64,000 bases of DNA from Formivibrio sp. (GCA_031291275.1 JARLJJ010000327.1:1-64000); one strand, 5' to 3'. Shown: positions 40,090 to 50,667, counted from the stretch's first letter. Notes: generated from the letters alone by a model not told the origin. Numbers and translations: made by a program.

Positions 40090-41130
40090 TCAGAACGTCA
40101 ACTGCACTTTCATTTGCGAGCGACGATCCGAAGCCAGTTCGAACGCTTCCACGGCACGCTCGACAGGCAGCGTGGCGGTGATGATCGGCTTCACATTGAT
40201 GCGCCCTTCCTTGATCAAGCGGGCAGCCAGGGCGTATTCGGTATTGAAACGGAAGGCACCGACCAGGCTGATTTCCTTGCCCACAATCACACCAATCGGA
40301 ATCGGCACTTCGCCGGCCACGCCGACCTGCACGATGGTGCCGCGCGGCCGCAGTGCCGGGATGACATCCTTCAAGACCGGACCCGCACCGGTGCATTCGA
40401 TGGCAACATCGAAGTAACCCTTGTCTGCAGTGAACTCGTCCGCTTTCAGACCCGGTTCAATCGACACGTTTACCGTACGGGTCGCCCCCATTTCCACAGC
40501 CTTGGCCAGTGCGGCATCGTGCAGGTCGGTTGCAACGACTTCGAGCGCACCGGCATAACGGGCGGCAGCGACGACCAAGGCACCGATCGGACCGGAGCCG
40601 GTGACCAGCACCTTCTTGCCGGCGAGATTGCCGGCTTGCTTGACCGCATGCAAGGCAACCGACAGCGGTTCGCAGCAGGCAGCTTCTCCGAGTGAGACTT
40701 TGTCGCCGACCGGTTCGCACTGGTATTCCTCGGCGACGATCAGCTCGCGGAAAGCCCCCTGGCTGTGCGGCGTACGCATTGCACTACCGTAGAACCACAT
40801 ATCCAGACAATGATGCTGTTCGCCGGCCTGGCAGAACTTGCATTTGCCGCACGGACGGCTTGGATTCAATGCGATGCGGTCACCAGCCTTGACGCGGGTA
40901 ACCTTGCTGCCGACGGCTTCAACCGTGCCGGCCACTTCATGGCCCAGCACGATAGGTTGCTTGACGCGAACCACGCCAAAACCGCCATGCAAGTAGTAAT
41001 GCAGGTCGGAGCCACAAATGCCACCGGCACCGATGCGCACCAGCACCTGGTCCTCCGCCATTTCGGCGACCGGGACATTTTCAATATGCAGATCTTTTTC
41101 AGCGTGCAAGACGCAGGCTTTTGCTTCCAT
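40090..41130 (-). CDS. idnD: Zinc-dependent alcohol dehydrogenase, L-idonate 5-dehydrogenase-like
   Basis: A 346-residue medium-chain dehydrogenase. The catalytic zinc ligands are in GGICGSDLHYY and LGHEVAG. The structural zinc lobe is RPCGKCKFCQAGEQHHC. The coenzyme site is VTGSGPIGALVVAAARYAG, and DLHDAALAKAVEMG with Asp at the end of beta-2 favours NAD(H). The overall sequence resembles L-idonate 5-dehydrogenase (L-idonate to 5-keto-D-gluconate). The next gene upstream is an IdnO-like reductase, which supports this. It lies about 110 bp downstream of it on the same strand. Confidence 0.85.
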   Translation of the reverse strand: MEAKACVLHAEKDLHIENVPVAEMAEDQVLVRIGAGGICGSDLHYYLHGGFGVVRVKQPIVLGHEVAGTVEAVGSKVTRVKAGDRIALNPSRPCGKCKFCQAGEQHHCLDMWFYGSAMRTPHSQGAFRELIVAEEYQCEPVGDKVSLGEAACCEPLSVALHAVKQAGNLAGKKVLVTGSGPIGALVVAAARYAGALEVVATDLHDAALAKAVEMGATRTVNVSIEPGLKADEFTADKGYFDVAIECTGAGPVLKDVIPALRPRGTIVQVGVAGEVPIPIGVIVGKEISLVGAFRFNTEYALAARLIKEGRINVKPIITATLPVERAVEAFELASDRRSQMKVQLTF

Positions 41131-41242
41131 GGGATGCTCCCGCTTGAAAATTCAGAAGCCGCGCCCGGTGGCGCGGCATGATGCGGAATAACTTTTGTTG
41201 GCTACCGCTTATGTGATGATCGGCAGCCAGAAACGCTATGCC

Positions 41243-42016
41243 TTATACGCAGCTAGTCAGCCCGCCATCAACATAGATGACTTGGCCGTTGATAAAGTTG
41301 GCGGCTTCTGAAGCCAGGAATACCGCTGCACCTGCCAATTCCTCAACGTTTCCCCAGCGGTTGGCCGGTGTGCGTTTGCACAGCCAGCTGGAAAATTCCT
41401 CGTTTTCAACCAGCGGTTTGGTCAGCTCGGTGATGAAGTAACCTGGGGCAATGCCGTTGGCTTGAATGCCGTATTTGGCCCAGTCGGTACACATGCCCTT
41501 GGTGAGCATGACGACCGCGCCTTTGGTGGCGGAATAAGGGGCAATGGTCGGGCGGGCCAGCATGCTTTGCACCGAGCAGATATTGATGATCTTGCCCTTC
41601 TGGCGCGGGATCATGTGCTTGGCAACGGCTTGCGAAACATAGAACACGCTGGATAGATTGATGCCGACGATGGCATCCCAATGCTCGCTGGTGAAATCTT
41701 CCAGTGGCGCGCGGCGCTGAATGCCGGCGTTGTTGATCAGGATATCGATAGGACCGGCAGTTTTCTCGATACGGTCCACCGCTTCAACGACCGCTTGCTG
41801 CTTGGTCACATCAAATACGGCGTATTCGGCCTTAAAGCCTTCACTGACCAGCTTGTCGGTAGCTGCCTTGGCGCGTGCTTCGTCCAAATCATTGATGATC
41901 ACTGTAGCGCCAGAGCGTGCCAGCCCGTAAGCCAAGGCCAGACCGATTCCCTGCCCTGATCCCGTGATCAATGCGCGCCGACCTTGCAGGCTAAAAAGAT
42001 CAGTTCCTGTATGCAT
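41243..42016 (-). CDS. idnO: SDR family gluconate 5-dehydrogenase-like protein
   Basis: A 257-residue classical short-chain dehydrogenase. The cofactor loop is TGSGQGIGLALA, NNAG is present, the catalytic set includes Ser in ICSVQSM and YSATK (Tyr/Lys), and PGYF follows. The sequence LFSLQGRRALITGSGQGIG resembles 5-keto-D-gluconate 5-reductase (IdnO). GGAG lies about 9 bp before the ATG at 42016, giving the normal IdnO length; the ATG at 42022 is the alternative. Together with idnD it would convert idonate to gluconate. Confidence 0.85.
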   Translation of the reverse strand: MHTGTDLFSLQGRRALITGSGQGIGLALAYGLARSGATVIINDLDEARAKAATDKLVSEGFKAEYAVFDVTKQQAVVEAVDRIEKTAGPIDILINNAGIQRRAPLEDFTSEHWDAIVGINLSSVFYVSQAVAKHMIPRQKGKIINICSVQSMLARPTIAPYSATKGAVVMLTKGMCTDWAKYGIQANGIAPGYFITELTKPLVENEEFSSWLCKRTPANRWGNVEELAGAAVFLASEAANFINGQVIYVDGGLTSCV

Positions 42017-42165
42017 TTCCATTTTCTCCACCTGTTTATAAATGAACTTGATTGAATTGACTGGTCGGGTAGTTCGAGCTATGCCGCTAGTCGATTTAGT
42101 CTGCATTTATAAATCGCCAAGCCATGGAAGTACCAATAGCCATTTTTGATTTTTGTGATCAAAAT

Positions 42166-42177
42166 TTATGATCATAA
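42166..42177. promoter_or_regulatory. Palindrome in the idnO/LysR divergent promoter region
   Basis: TTATGATCATAA is a perfect 12-bp inverted repeat between idnO and the divergent LysR gene; a second TGATCA lies about 13 bp away. The same gap also has two copies of TTTATAAAT (42035-42043 and 42106-42114). These are candidate binding sites for the divergent regulator; assignment is by position only. Confidence 0.4.
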
Positions 42178-42250
42178 GACAGGGGGAGATATTCTCTCTG
42201 GCACAATAGCGTGCAGCCGGGGTGTGCATGGCGGCAAAAGGGGAAAAGGA

Positions 42251-43141
42251 ATGGAACTGAAAACGCTGCGCTCCTTTGTTGTGCTTGCCGAGGAGCTGCA
42301 TTTTGGCCGGGCGGCCGGGCGCTTGTGTATTGTGCAGCCGGCGCTGAGCATGCAAATCAAGGTGCTTGAAGAGGAGCTTGGCGTCGCGCTATTCGATCGC
42401 GACCGGCACAAGGTTGAACTCAGTGCCGCAGGGAAAATATTCCTGCCCGAAGCCCAAGCCACGCTGGCCCAGGCGCAGCGTGCCATGCAACGGGTAAAAT
42501 CGGCCGATAACGGTGAAATCGGTCTGATCCGCCTCGGTTTTGTGTCGTCATTGTTACCCTACTATCTGCCCCGGCTCATTCGTGAACTGCATGCGCAATA
42601 TCCGTTGATCGAGCTGGAACTCAAGGATATGCCGAGCCCGGATCAGTTGGCTGCGCTTAAAGAAAACAAGCTCGACTTCGGATTTATCCGCCTGCCGATA
42701 GAGAACAAGCTGGTTTCAACGCATCCGGTGCTGGAAGAATCTTTCATCGTGGTCTTGCCGGAAAATCACCCTTTGTGCGCGAACGAAGTCATCATGCCGC
42801 TGGATTTGGTCGATTACCCCACATTCATCCTGGCTCGACGCTTCGCTCCCGGGTTTTACGACGAATTCTTGCAGGCGCTCAAACGCAATGGACTGACCTT
42901 GCAGATACTGCAGGAGCTGGGCGAGTTCACCACGATGATCGCATTAATTGCTGCCGGCATGGGAATCGGCATTATTCCCAGGCTGGCGATGGCTGCGAAG
43001 CCGGATCATGTAGCGGTGCGTGAATTGTGCTTGCCCGATCATCACTCCCGGGTTGGGATGGCCTGGGTCGCTCTGGATTCGGCGATAAAGCGGACTTTTT
43101 TTGAGGCGGCAACACAATTAAACACGGTGGTTTCTGCGTGA
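42251..43141 (+). CDS. LysR family transcriptional regulator (divergent to idnO)
   Basis: A 296-residue LTTR beginning MELKTLRSFVVLAEELHFGRAA, with helix-turn-helix residues QPALSMQIKVLEEELG and LFDRDRHKVELSAAG, and a PBP2-like effector domain ending near GIGIIPRLA. The group with LHFGRAA / QPALS resembles BenM/CatM/CbbR-like LTTRs. The track ORF starts 105 bp too early; the ATG at 42251 has AAAGGA close upstream. It is divergent from the idnO-idnD pair and probably regulates it, unlike the LacI-type IdnR of E. coli. Confidence 0.9.
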   Translation: MELKTLRSFVVLAEELHFGRAAGRLCIVQPALSMQIKVLEEELGVALFDRDRHKVELSAAGKIFLPEAQATLAQAQRAMQRVKSADNGEIGLIRLGFVSSLLPYYLPRLIRELHAQYPLIELELKDMPSPDQLAALKENKLDFGFIRLPIENKLVSTHPVLEESFIVVLPENHPLCANEVIMPLDLVDYPTFILARRFAPGFYDEFLQALKRNGLTLQILQELGEFTTMIALIAAGMGIGIIPRLAMAAKPDHVAVRELCLPDHHSRVGMAWVALDSAIKRTFFEAATQLNTVVSA

Positions 43142-43279
43142 ACAGGATGCAATGGGCATTCATTCTGACAACACAGTTGTGTTCACGCAAAAAACAAACC
43201 TTGGGCAGGTGTAATCTGTTCGGTTTCATCATGGGCATGCGGATTTTTGTCCGAAAAATTGCAAAGGAACTCAGCCAAG

Positions 43280-44068
43280 ATGGTGCAAAATTTACCCGTA
43301 GAACTTATTGCCGAGGAATTGCGCCGCCTGCGCGCAGCCTCGCCGCTGGTTCATCTGCTGACCAACGAAGTGGTGCAGGAAATCACCGCCAACGTGCTGC
43401 TGGCCGTGGGAGCTGCACCGGCGATGATCGTGGCCGAAGAAGAAGTGGGCGCATTCGCAGCGATGTCCGGTGCCGTCATGGTCAATGTCGGCACGCTCTA
43501 TCCGGCGCGGTTGGCGGCGATGGAGCAGGCTGTCGTTGCCGCCAATCGGGCGGGAGTGCCGTGGACGCTTGATCCAGTAGCAGTGGGTGTGCTCGATTAC
43601 CGTACTGCCGCATGCCGGCGTTTTCTGACCCAGCAACCGGCAGCGATCCGAGGCAACGCATCGGAAATTCTCGCCCTGGCTGGTTTTGAAGGCGGCGGAC
43701 GTGGTGTCGACAGCACTGCGGGTTCGAATGCGGCATTGGCTGCCGCAACGCAACTGGCAAAAACAACCGGTGCTGTTGTGGCGGTGACCGGTGAAACAGA
43801 CTTTATTACCGATGGCGTCACCACTTGGGCCACGCCGTGGGGGCACCCGGTCATGACCCGCGTGGTCGGAACCGGCTGTGCATTGTCGGCACTGGTCGCC
43901 GCTTTTACCGCGCAGGCGCCGAATCGCTTGAATGCTGTGGCTGCCGCTTGTGCCGTCGCCGGTATTTGCGGCGAGCGCGCTGCACTTAGGAGTCGCGGTC
44001 CGGGCTCGTTCAAGGTCGATTTTCTTGATGCGCTTTATCAGCTGAGTCCTGAGGAACTGCTGCCATGA
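43280..44068 (+). CDS. thiM: Hydroxyethylthiazole kinase
   Basis: A 262-residue ribokinase-like salvage enzyme that phosphorylates 4-methyl-5-(2-hydroxyethyl)thiazole. Motifs: VHLLTNEVVQEITANVLLAVGAAPAM, TLDPVAVG, IRGNASEI, VVAVTGETDFITDG and VVGTGCALSALVAAF with the anion hole and catalytic Cys region. The start ATG at 43280 has AAGGAA upstream; the track start is a TTG 33 bp earlier. The stop overlaps thiE. I found no TPP riboswitch upstream. Confidence 0.94.
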   Translation: MVQNLPVELIAEELRRLRAASPLVHLLTNEVVQEITANVLLAVGAAPAMIVAEEEVGAFAAMSGAVMVNVGTLYPARLAAMEQAVVAANRAGVPWTLDPVAVGVLDYRTAACRRFLTQQPAAIRGNASEILALAGFEGGGRGVDSTAGSNAALAAATQLAKTTGAVVAVTGETDFITDGVTTWATPWGHPVMTRVVGTGCALSALVAAFTAQAPNRLNAVAAACAVAGICGERAALRSRGPGSFKVDFLDALYQLSPEELLP

Positions 44069-44763
44069 TCGGCATGAAATCGTTCGATCTCTCGTTGTAT
44101 CTGGTGCTTGACCCCGACCTGTGCGGCGGGCCGCAAGGCATGGTGGAAACAGCTCGGGTGGCGGCGCAACACGGTGCGAGCATGGTTCAGTTGCGGGCGC
44201 CGAAGTGGAAGAAACGTCAGTGGCTGGAAACGGCGGCTGCGCTCAAAATGGTGCTTGATCCATTCGGTGTGCCACTGATCATCAATGACCATATCGATGT
44301 GGCGCTGGCGGTGGATGCGGCAGGCGTGCATGTCGGGCAATCCGATCTGCCGGTGACTGTGGTGCGAAGACTGATCGGGCCGCGCAAACTGCTGGGTTTG
44401 TCGGTTTCGAATGCGGTCCAGCTGGCAGATGTCCCGCATGAATGGGTCGATTATCTGGGTATCGGCCCGGTGTATCCCACGGGCACCAAGCTTGATGCGG
44501 CGGCAGTGATCGGCCTGCCGTTGTTTGGTGAACTGGTCAAGGTGGCCCCGCTGCCAGTGGTGGCCATTGGCGGTATCCATGCCGGAAATTGCGCCCCTTT
44601 GTTTGCCGCCGGGACCCATGGCGTAGCGGTGGTATCGGCAATTTGCGGCCAGAATGACCTGGCGCTGGCGACGAAAAATATCCTTGATGAAATTCGCAGG
44701 ATGCGGGTTTCTGGCCTGATGAATCCGGACTATCCGGACTTCTGCGCCGGCTGGATCGGCTAG
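44065..44763 (+). CDS. thiE: Thiamine-phosphate synthase
   Basis: A 232-residue TIM-barrel enzyme that joins HMP-PP and thiazole phosphate. Visible motifs are MVQLRAPKWKKRQ, LIINDHIDVALAVDAAGVHVGQSDLP, LLGLSVSN, YLGIGPVYPTGTKLDA, and VVAIGGIHAGN. ATGA overlap with thiM indicates coupled translation. The two genes together form a thiamine salvage/condensation unit. Confidence 0.94.
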   Translation: MIGMKSFDLSLYLVLDPDLCGGPQGMVETARVAAQHGASMVQLRAPKWKKRQWLETAAALKMVLDPFGVPLIINDHIDVALAVDAAGVHVGQSDLPVTVVRRLIGPRKLLGLSVSNAVQLADVPHEWVDYLGIGPVYPTGTKLDAAAVIGLPLFGELVKVAPLPVVAIGGIHAGNCAPLFAAGTHGVAVVSAICGQNDLALATKNILDEIRRMRVSGLMNPDYPDFCAGWIG

Positions 44764-44860
44764 CGCTATATCTCGGGTTTAATCATTCAACTGGGCGTCT
44801 TTGAAACGGTCCGGATATTGGCTTGACCAATATCCGGAGGTGTTGCGATGTGCGGATTTG

Positions 44861-47677
44861 TCAGCCCGTGGTCAGCATCCGCGCCAGATAATGCCCGGTA
44901 TGGCTGGCCGGGTTCTTTGCCACGTCTTCCGGCGTGCCGCAGGCGATGATCTGCCCACCGCCGGCACCGCCTTCGGGTCCGAGATCGATCAGCCAGTCGG
45001 CCGTCTTGATCACGTCGAGATTGTGCTCGATCACCACCACGGTATTGCCGTGTTCGCGCAGGCGACGCAGCACGACCAGCAGCAGGTCGATATCGTGGAA
45101 GTGCAGGCCGGTGGTTGGTTCGTCCAGGATATAGAGCGTGCGGCCGGTGTCGCGCTTCGAGAGTTCCAGCCCCAGCTTCACGCGCTGCGCTTCGCCGCCG
45201 GAGAGCGTGGTGGCCGACTGTCCCAGACGGACATAGCCCAGACCGACATCCATCAGCGTTTGCAGCTTGCGCGCGACGACCGGGACAACGCTGAAGAATT
45301 CCAGCGCGTTTTCCACGGTCATTTCCAGCACTTCGTGGATGGTCTTGCCCTTGTAGGTGACTTCCAGCGATTCGCGGTTGTAGCGTTTGCCGTGGCAGAC
45401 ATCGCACGGCACGTAGATATCCGGCAGGAAGTGCATTTCCACCTTCAATACGCCATCGCCCTGGCACGCTTCGCAGCGCCCGCCCTTCACGTTGAAGCTG
45501 AAGCGCCCCGGGCCGTAGCCGCGCTCGCGCGACATCGGCACGCCAGCGAACAGCTCGCGGATCGGCGTGAACAGGCCGGTATAGGTAGCCGGGTTCGAAC
45601 GAGGGGTGCGGCCAATCGGCGATTGGTCGACATTGATTACCTTGTCGAAATGCTCCAGGCCGTGAATCGACTGGAATGGCGCAGGTTCGGCGCTGGCGCC
45701 GTTCAGGTCGCGTGCGGCGATCACATGCAAGGTATCGTTGATCAGCGTGGATTTGCCCGAGCCGGAAACCCCGGTCACGCAGACCATCAGTCCGACCGGC
45801 AATGCCATCTCGACGTTTTTCAGATTGTTGCCGCTGGCGCCCTTGAGCGTGAGCCACTTTTCCGGATCGGGTTGGCGCCGGGTCGTCGGGGTTTCGATCT
45901 TGCGCAGCCCGGAAAGAAACTGGCCGGTGATCGAGCGCGGTTCGGCCATGATGTCTTCAGGCAAACCGGCAGCCAGCACTTCACCGCCGTGTTCTCCGGC
46001 ACCGGGGCCCATGTCGACCAGATAATCGGCCATGCGGATTGCATCTTCATCGTGTTCGACCACGATCACGGTGTTGTCGAGATCGCGCAGGCGGTGCAGC
46101 GTACCCAGCAGGCGGTCATTGTCGCGCTGGTGCAGGCCGATCGAAGGCTCGTCCAGCACGTACATCACGCCGGTCAGCCCGGAGCCGATCTGGCTGGCCA
46201 GGCGGATGCGCTGGGCTTCGCCGCCGGAGAGCGTGTCGGCCGAGCGTTCCAGGCACAGGTAATCGAGACCGACGTTGACCAGGAAGCCCAGGCGGCTGCT
46301 GATTTCCTTGACGATGCGTTCGGCGATCTGCGCCTTGGCGCCTTCCAGTTGCAGTGTGTCGAAGAACTGCGCGCAATCCTTCAGCGAGAGCTGCGCGATG
46401 CGATGCAGGTTCTGTCCGCCGATCAGTACGTGGCGTGCTTCCTTGCGCAGCCGTGCGCCGCCGCAGTGCGGGCAGGCCTGGTTGTTCTGGTATTTGGCCA
46501 GCTCTTCGCGTACTGCCATCGAATCTGTTTCTTTGTAGCGCCGTTCCAGATTGTGAACGATGCCCTCGAATGCATGCAGACGTTCCACTTTCTGGCCGCG
46601 TTCGTTCATGTAGGCAAAACGGATATGTTCATTGCCGGAGCCGTGCAGGATTGCCTCTTGCGATTCGGCCGGCAGCTGGTTCCATGGCAGGTTCACGTCA
46701 AAGCCATAATGCTCGGCAATGCCGGTGAGCATTTGGAAATAGAATTGGTTGCGTCGATCCCAGCCCTTGATGGCACCGCTGGCAAGGCTCAGATCCGGAT
46801 GCGCGACAATGCGCTTCGGATCGAAGAAGGTGATATGACCCAGTCCATCGCACTTGGGGCAGGCGCCCATCGGGTTGTTGAACGAGAACAGGCGCGGTTC
46901 GAGTTCGGGCAGACTGTAGCTGCACACCGGGCAGGCAAACTTGGCCGAGAACCAGTGTTCCTTGCCGCTATCCATTTCCACGGCAATCGCGCGCCCTTCG
47001 GCGTGGCGCAAAGCGGTTTCGAATGATTCGGCCAGGCGCTGCTGCAGGTCGGCGCGCACCTTCAGGCGGTCGATCACCACTTCGATGGTGTGTTTCTTGT
47101 TCTTGTCGAGCTTCGGTGTTTCGTCCAGCTCGAAGACTTCGCCATCGATGCGTGCCCGCACAAATCCCTGCGCGCGCAGCTCGTCGAACAGGTCCAGATT
47201 CTCGCCCTTGCGCCCGACGATCAAGGGCGCCAGGATCATCAGCTTGGTTTCTTCCGGCAGCGCCAGCACGTGATCGACCATCTGGCTCACGGTCTGGCTT
47301 TCCAGCGCCTGGCCGTGTTCCGGGCAATACGGCGTGCCAACGCGCGCAAACAGCAAGCGCAGGTAATCGTGGATTTCGGTGACGGTGCCCACGGTCGAGC
47401 GCGGGTTATGGCTGGTGGCTTTCTGTTCGATTGAAATGGCCGGCGAAAGCCCTTCGATCAGATCGACATCCGGTTTTTCCATCAGCTGCAGAAATTGTCG
47501 CGCATAGGCTGAAAGCGATTCGACATAGCGGCGCTGCCCTTCTGCATACAGCGTATCGAAGGCGAGCGACGATTTGCCAGAGCCGGAAAGCCCGGTGATG
47601 ACCACCAGCTTGCCGCGGGGGATATCGAGGTTCACATTCTTGAGGTTGTGCGTACGAGCACCGCGAATGCGGATCAT
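44861..47677 (-). CDS. uvrA: Excinuclease ABC subunit A
   Basis: A 938-residue nucleotide-excision repair ATPase with two ABC cassettes. The first Walker A is [10 protein letters not shown] near residue 31 and the second is [10 protein letters not shown] in the C-terminal half. Two signature LSGGE motifs ([11 protein letters not shown] and [11 protein letters not shown]) and zinc-finger Cys sets (CPVCSY ... [12 protein letters not shown] ... CDVC) are present. The start [14 protein letters not shown] (47677) matches the family N-terminus; in-frame ATGs at 47704 and 47752 would add up to 25 residues and neither has a clear ribosome-binding site. No LexA-like box was seen upstream. Confidence 0.96.
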   Translation of the reverse strand: MIRIRGARTHNLKNVNLDIPRGKLVVITGLSGSGKSSLAFDTLYAEGQRRYVESLSAYARQFLQLMEKPDVDLIEGLSPAISIEQKATSHNPRSTVGTVTEIHDYLRLLFARVGTPYCPEHGQALESQTVSQMVDHVLALPEETKLMILAPLIVGRKGENLDLFDELRAQGFVRARIDGEVFELDETPKLDKNKKHTIEVVIDRLKVRADLQQRLAESFETALRHAEGRAIAVEMDSGKEHWFSAKFACPVCSYSLPELEPRLFSFNNPMGACPKCDGLGHITFFDPKRIVAHPDLSLASGAIKGWDRRNQFYFQMLTGIAEHYGFDVNLPWNQLPAESQEAILHGSGNEHIRFAYMNERGQKVERLHAFEGIVHNLERRYKETDSMAVREELAKYQNNQACPHCGGARLRKEARHVLIGGQNLHRIAQLSLKDCAQFFDTLQLEGAKAQIAERIVKEISSRLGFLVNVGLDYLCLERSADTLSGGEAQRIRLASQIGSGLTGVMYVLDEPSIGLHQRDNDRLLGTLHRLRDLDNTVIVVEHDEDAIRMADYLVDMGPGAGEHGGEVLAAGLPEDIMAEPRSITGQFLSGLRKIETPTTRRQPDPEKWLTLKGASGNNLKNVEMALPVGLMVCVTGVSGSGKSTLINDTLHVIAARDLNGASAEPAPFQSIHGLEHFDKVINVDQSPIGRTPRSNPATYTGLFTPIRELFAGVPMSRERGYGPGRFSFNVKGGRCEACQGDGVLKVEMHFLPDIYVPCDVCHGKRYNRESLEVTYKGKTIHEVLEMTVENALEFFSVVPVVARKLQTLMDVGLGYVRLGQSATTLSGGEAQRVKLGLELSKRDTGRTLYILDEPTTGLHFHDIDLLLVVLRRLREHGNTVVVIEHNLDVIKTADWLIDLGPEGGAGGGQIIACGTPEDVAKNPASHTGHYLARMLTTG

Positions 47678-47846
47678 GGGCTGGTCGGGGGCGGGGCGGT
47701 ACATGACTGATGTGGCCGGTTGCAGTGGAACCAACCATTTTACCGGATGCATGGAGGCAGGATAGGGAATTGTGGCAGATTGCCGATAGAGTCGGGCGGA
47801 GCAGGCGGTTTTCTGCTGATGTTTTGGCTTGCCGGAACCGTGTTTT

Positions 47847-49709
47847 TCAGCTCAGCGATTCCATCAGCGAATGGTAAAAGGCGAAATGATTACGGCCGTG
47901 CTGCTTTGCCTGGTACATGGCCACATCGGCGCGATGGGTCAGTGTGGTGACGTCCAGGCCATCCTCCGGGCACAGGGCAATGCCAATCGAGGTCGTGATA
48001 TCCAAAAGGTGTCCCTCGATTTGGTAGGGCTGGCTGACCGCGGAAATCAGTTTCTCTGCGACATGGGTGGCGGCTGCCGGATCGTCGATTTGATCGATCA
48101 TCAGCAGGAATTCGTCGCCACCCTGGCGGCAAAGCGTATCCGTGGCGCGCACGCAAGTTTGCATCCTGGCGGCGACTTCTTTCAGCAGCAAGTCGCCGAT
48201 ATGGTGCCCGAGCGTATCGTTGATCTGCTTGAAGTGGTCGAGGTCGAGGAATAGCACGCCGAAACGGCCACCATGCCGTTCGATTCGTGCGATAGCTTGT
48301 TCGATATGCTCTTCAAGCAGCCTGCGGTTGGCCAAGCCGGTCAGGAAATCGTGTTCGGAAAGAAAACGAAAGCGCGCGCTGATCTTGCGTTCGGTGGCAT
48401 CGGAGAATACGCCGATGTAGTGCGTGACGGTCCCGGTCTCGTCCTGGATGCAGGAAATGGTCAGATAAGCCGGGTAAATTTCCCCGTTTTTGCGGCGATG
48501 GGAGACTTCACCTACCCACGGCTGGTTTTTGCCGACCACGGTCCAGTCCGGCTTGGGATCGCTTTCATTGTCTTCAGGGCAGGCGTAAAGCATGGCGGGC
48601 GATTGTCCGATCACTTCGCTGGCCGAGTAGCCGGTGATGTCACTGAACGCACGGTTGACCGAAAAAATGCGCATGGCCGCGGTGGCAATAAAAATGGCTT
48701 CCGCGCTGGATTTGAATACTTGCGCCGACAGGCTGAGCTGCTCGTCTGTTGCTGCCTGAATTTGCGCAGTGTGCAGCAGGCGGTTGTAGATGAAGACGGA
48801 AAGACCGATGACGGCAAAAATCGACAGGCCGATCACGGCCAGCAGGATGCGCATCTGTTTTTGCCATTGCGCCAGTAGTACTTCGCGGTCCAGATGAATA
48901 TGCAGTGCAAACGGAAAAATCCGTGAAGCCTGGTAGGCGGTCAACGTGGCGCGTCCTGCCAGGGTGTGCTCGAAAACGGCGGGATGTGCGGTATCGCCAT
49001 GTTCTCCGGGCAGCAAGTCGAGGCGTATCCCGGGGTGTCTACGTTCATCGGTCGAAAACAGCAGCGTGCGATCCAGCCGGAATAGCTCGATATGTCCCGC
49101 ATCCGGGGCAATAAGCTGGCTGAATTGGTTGATGAAATAATCCGTATTGACGGTCGCCAGAAAAGTAAATGCTTGCTGATGGATGAAGACGATTTTCATC
49201 ACAGGCAAAAAAACCAGCGCATCGGGTGCTGCTGGTTTTTCCGGTGTGGTGGGTTCCCCTTGATTCAGATGCCTGCCTATCCAGGGAACACCGATGCGAA
49301 ATACTTCGGTCGGGGTAGTCATTCGCGGCAGGAAATTGGCGGTATCGATTTTTTTGCCGACATCTTCCGGGTGCGAGCTTGACACGACGAAGCCATTTTT
49401 ATCGATCAGTGCAAGCGAGCGCAGGTAGGGCACGTTGTGCAAGGCAAGGGTAAATGCATTTTTCGCCGGGATGCCCGATTCCAGAATGACCGGGGCATTT
49501 TTGAGTGCGACATCAATGTTGTTGAAGCTCTGGGTCAGGTAATCCTCGAAGACGCGGGCCTGAATGGAGACCAGATTCAGGCCGCTGTCGATTTTCTGTT
49601 TTTGCAACAACCATATTGCATAGCCGCTCGCCGCCAGCATGGAGAGCACCATGCTGGTAACGATGCCGATAAATAGGCAGCGGATGTTTTTATGGCGAAA
49701 ATCAAACAC
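47847..49709 (-). CDS. Membrane diguanylate cyclase: Cache, PAS and GGDEF domains
   Basis: A 620-residue sensor enzyme. It has a membrane helix (about residues 11-34), a periplasmic dCache-like domain (about 40-280), a second helix (about 287-310), a PAS domain with PAC tail (about 325-440) and a GGDEF domain (about 450-615). The active site is intact (RQGGDEF), and an RxxD inhibition site (RATD) lies exactly five residues before it, so product feedback is likely. It makes c-di-GMP from GTP. The GTG start has AGGAG 8 bp upstream. It lies 18 bp after the solute-binding-protein gene, so the pair is probably one operon. Confidence 0.92.
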   Translation of the reverse strand: MFDFRHKNIRCLFIGIVTSMVLSMLAASGYAIWLLQKQKIDSGLNLVSIQARVFEDYLTQSFNNIDVALKNAPVILESGIPAKNAFTLALHNVPYLRSLALIDKNGFVVSSSHPEDVGKKIDTANFLPRMTTPTEVFRIGVPWIGRHLNQGEPTTPEKPAAPDALVFLPVMKIVFIHQQAFTFLATVNTDYFINQFSQLIAPDAGHIELFRLDRTLLFSTDERRHPGIRLDLLPGEHGDTAHPAVFEHTLAGRATLTAYQASRIFPFALHIHLDREVLLAQWQKQMRILLAVIGLSIFAVIGLSVFIYNRLLHTAQIQAATDEQLSLSAQVFKSSAEAIFIATAAMRIFSVNRAFSDITGYSASEVIGQSPAMLYACPEDNESDPKPDWTVVGKNQPWVGEVSHRRKNGEIYPAYLTISCIQDETGTVTHYIGVFSDATERKISARFRFLSEHDFLTGLANRRLLEEHIEQAIARIERHGGRFGVLFLDLDHFKQINDTLGHHIGDLLLKEVAARMQTCVRATDTLCRQGGDEFLLMIDQIDDPAAATHVAEKLISAVSQPYQIEGHLLDITTSIGIALCPEDGLDVTTLTHRADVAMYQAKQHGRNHFAFYHSLMESLS

Positions 49710-49727
49710 CGGATGGCTCCTGCAAGC

Positions 49728-50516
49728 TCAGTGATTCACCACGATGGCGTCAAGTTTCTGGCGCTTGGCTGCTGCGAGCAGCCGCCCATCTCGCTTGATA
49801 TCACTCACGAATTGTTCGATTCGTGCCAGCCAGACAAGGTCGCCCTTCTGCATGGCATAAGCGTAACTCGTTAGTTGGTAAACCCCGGAAGGTGCGACCA
49901 GGCGAGCCCAATCCGTGGTTTCCAGCATGCGCCGGCTATAGGGGTAGTCGGTCATAAAGACATCGGCGCGACCGGATTCCACTTCCTGTTCCCGGGCATG
50001 CGGGCTGTCGAGTATCTCCAGCGAGGCATGCTTCAGTTTTTCGCGCATCACCGTTTCGTGCAGTGTGCCTTTGGCGACGGCAACTGCCACGCCAGGTTTG
50101 TCGATGTCATCCCAGTTCTTGATGCGGCGATTGGTTTGCGTGGTGATCGCATAAATGTCGCTTTGCAGATAGGGATGACTGAAGCTCAGTTTTTCTGCGC
50201 GTTGCGGCAGTACGCCGACGGCAAACATGGCAATGTCGCAACGATCCTGTTCGATGTCGTCGATCAGTCGCGCAAAATTGCTATCGACAAAAACCGGGGA
50301 GACGCCCAGATCACTGGCAAGTGCCTGGGCCAGGTCGATATCGATGCCGGAAAGTTGTTGGGTTCTGGGGTTACGGTAGGTAATGCCGTAATAATCGGGC
50401 CAGATACAGACGCGCAGTATCTTGGAAGATTGTACCCGAGCCAACCGGCTGGGGTCGGCGTGTGCCAGTTCGATTAAAAACAGCAGGGAGGTAAAGGCCA
50501 GCAATATGCGAAACAT
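49728..50516 (-). CDS. Periplasmic family 3 solute-binding protein
   Basis: A 262-residue protein with a Sec signal peptide (MFRILLAFTSLLFLIELAHA) and a two-lobe amino-acid-binding-type fold: LRVCIWPDYYGITYRNPRTQ, LSGIDIDLAQALASDLG, CDIAMFAVGVLPQRAEKLSFSHPYL and VAVAKGTLHETVM. No permease or ATPase genes are nearby. It lies directly upstream of a Cache-type diguanylate cyclase and may bind a ligand and signal to it, rather than serve transport; that is inference from the neighbourhood. Confidence 0.88.
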   Translation of the reverse strand: MFRILLAFTSLLFLIELAHADPSRLARVQSSKILRVCIWPDYYGITYRNPRTQQLSGIDIDLAQALASDLGVSPVFVDSNFARLIDDIEQDRCDIAMFAVGVLPQRAEKLSFSHPYLQSDIYAITTQTNRRIKNWDDIDKPGVAVAVAKGTLHETVMREKLKHASLEILDSPHAREQEVESGRADVFMTDYPYSRRMLETTDWARLVAPSGVYQLTSYAYAMQKGDLVWLARIEQFVSDIKRDGRLLAAAKRQKLDAIVVNH

Positions 50517-50667
50517 CGGATTCTCCGGTGCAGGGGCATTGGTCAGGCCGGGTGACCTATTTGATTAGGGGTTTCCCTAGCTATTGTAAGGTTAATTTAC
50601 CATTAAACAAGATGTGGGTATTCCAAAACCGTGAATTTATCGCTGGGATGAATACGGGACGGGGAAA

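Noticed and set aside
42017-42250. Riboswitch in the idnO/LysR gap
   Set aside because: The sequence shows short palindromes typical of protein operators, with no extended conserved RNA motif.
44787-45857. 356-codon minus-strand ORF
   Set aside because: Other frame of uvrA; Arg-rich composition and no domain.
44801-47026. 741-codon plus-strand ORF
   Set aside because: Lies wholly antisense to uvrA, which has full-length family motifs. The long open frame is a by-product of GC-rich codon use.
47678-47846. LexA (SOS) box upstream of uvrA
   Set aside because: No CTGT-N8-ACAG-like sequence was seen in the upstream region.
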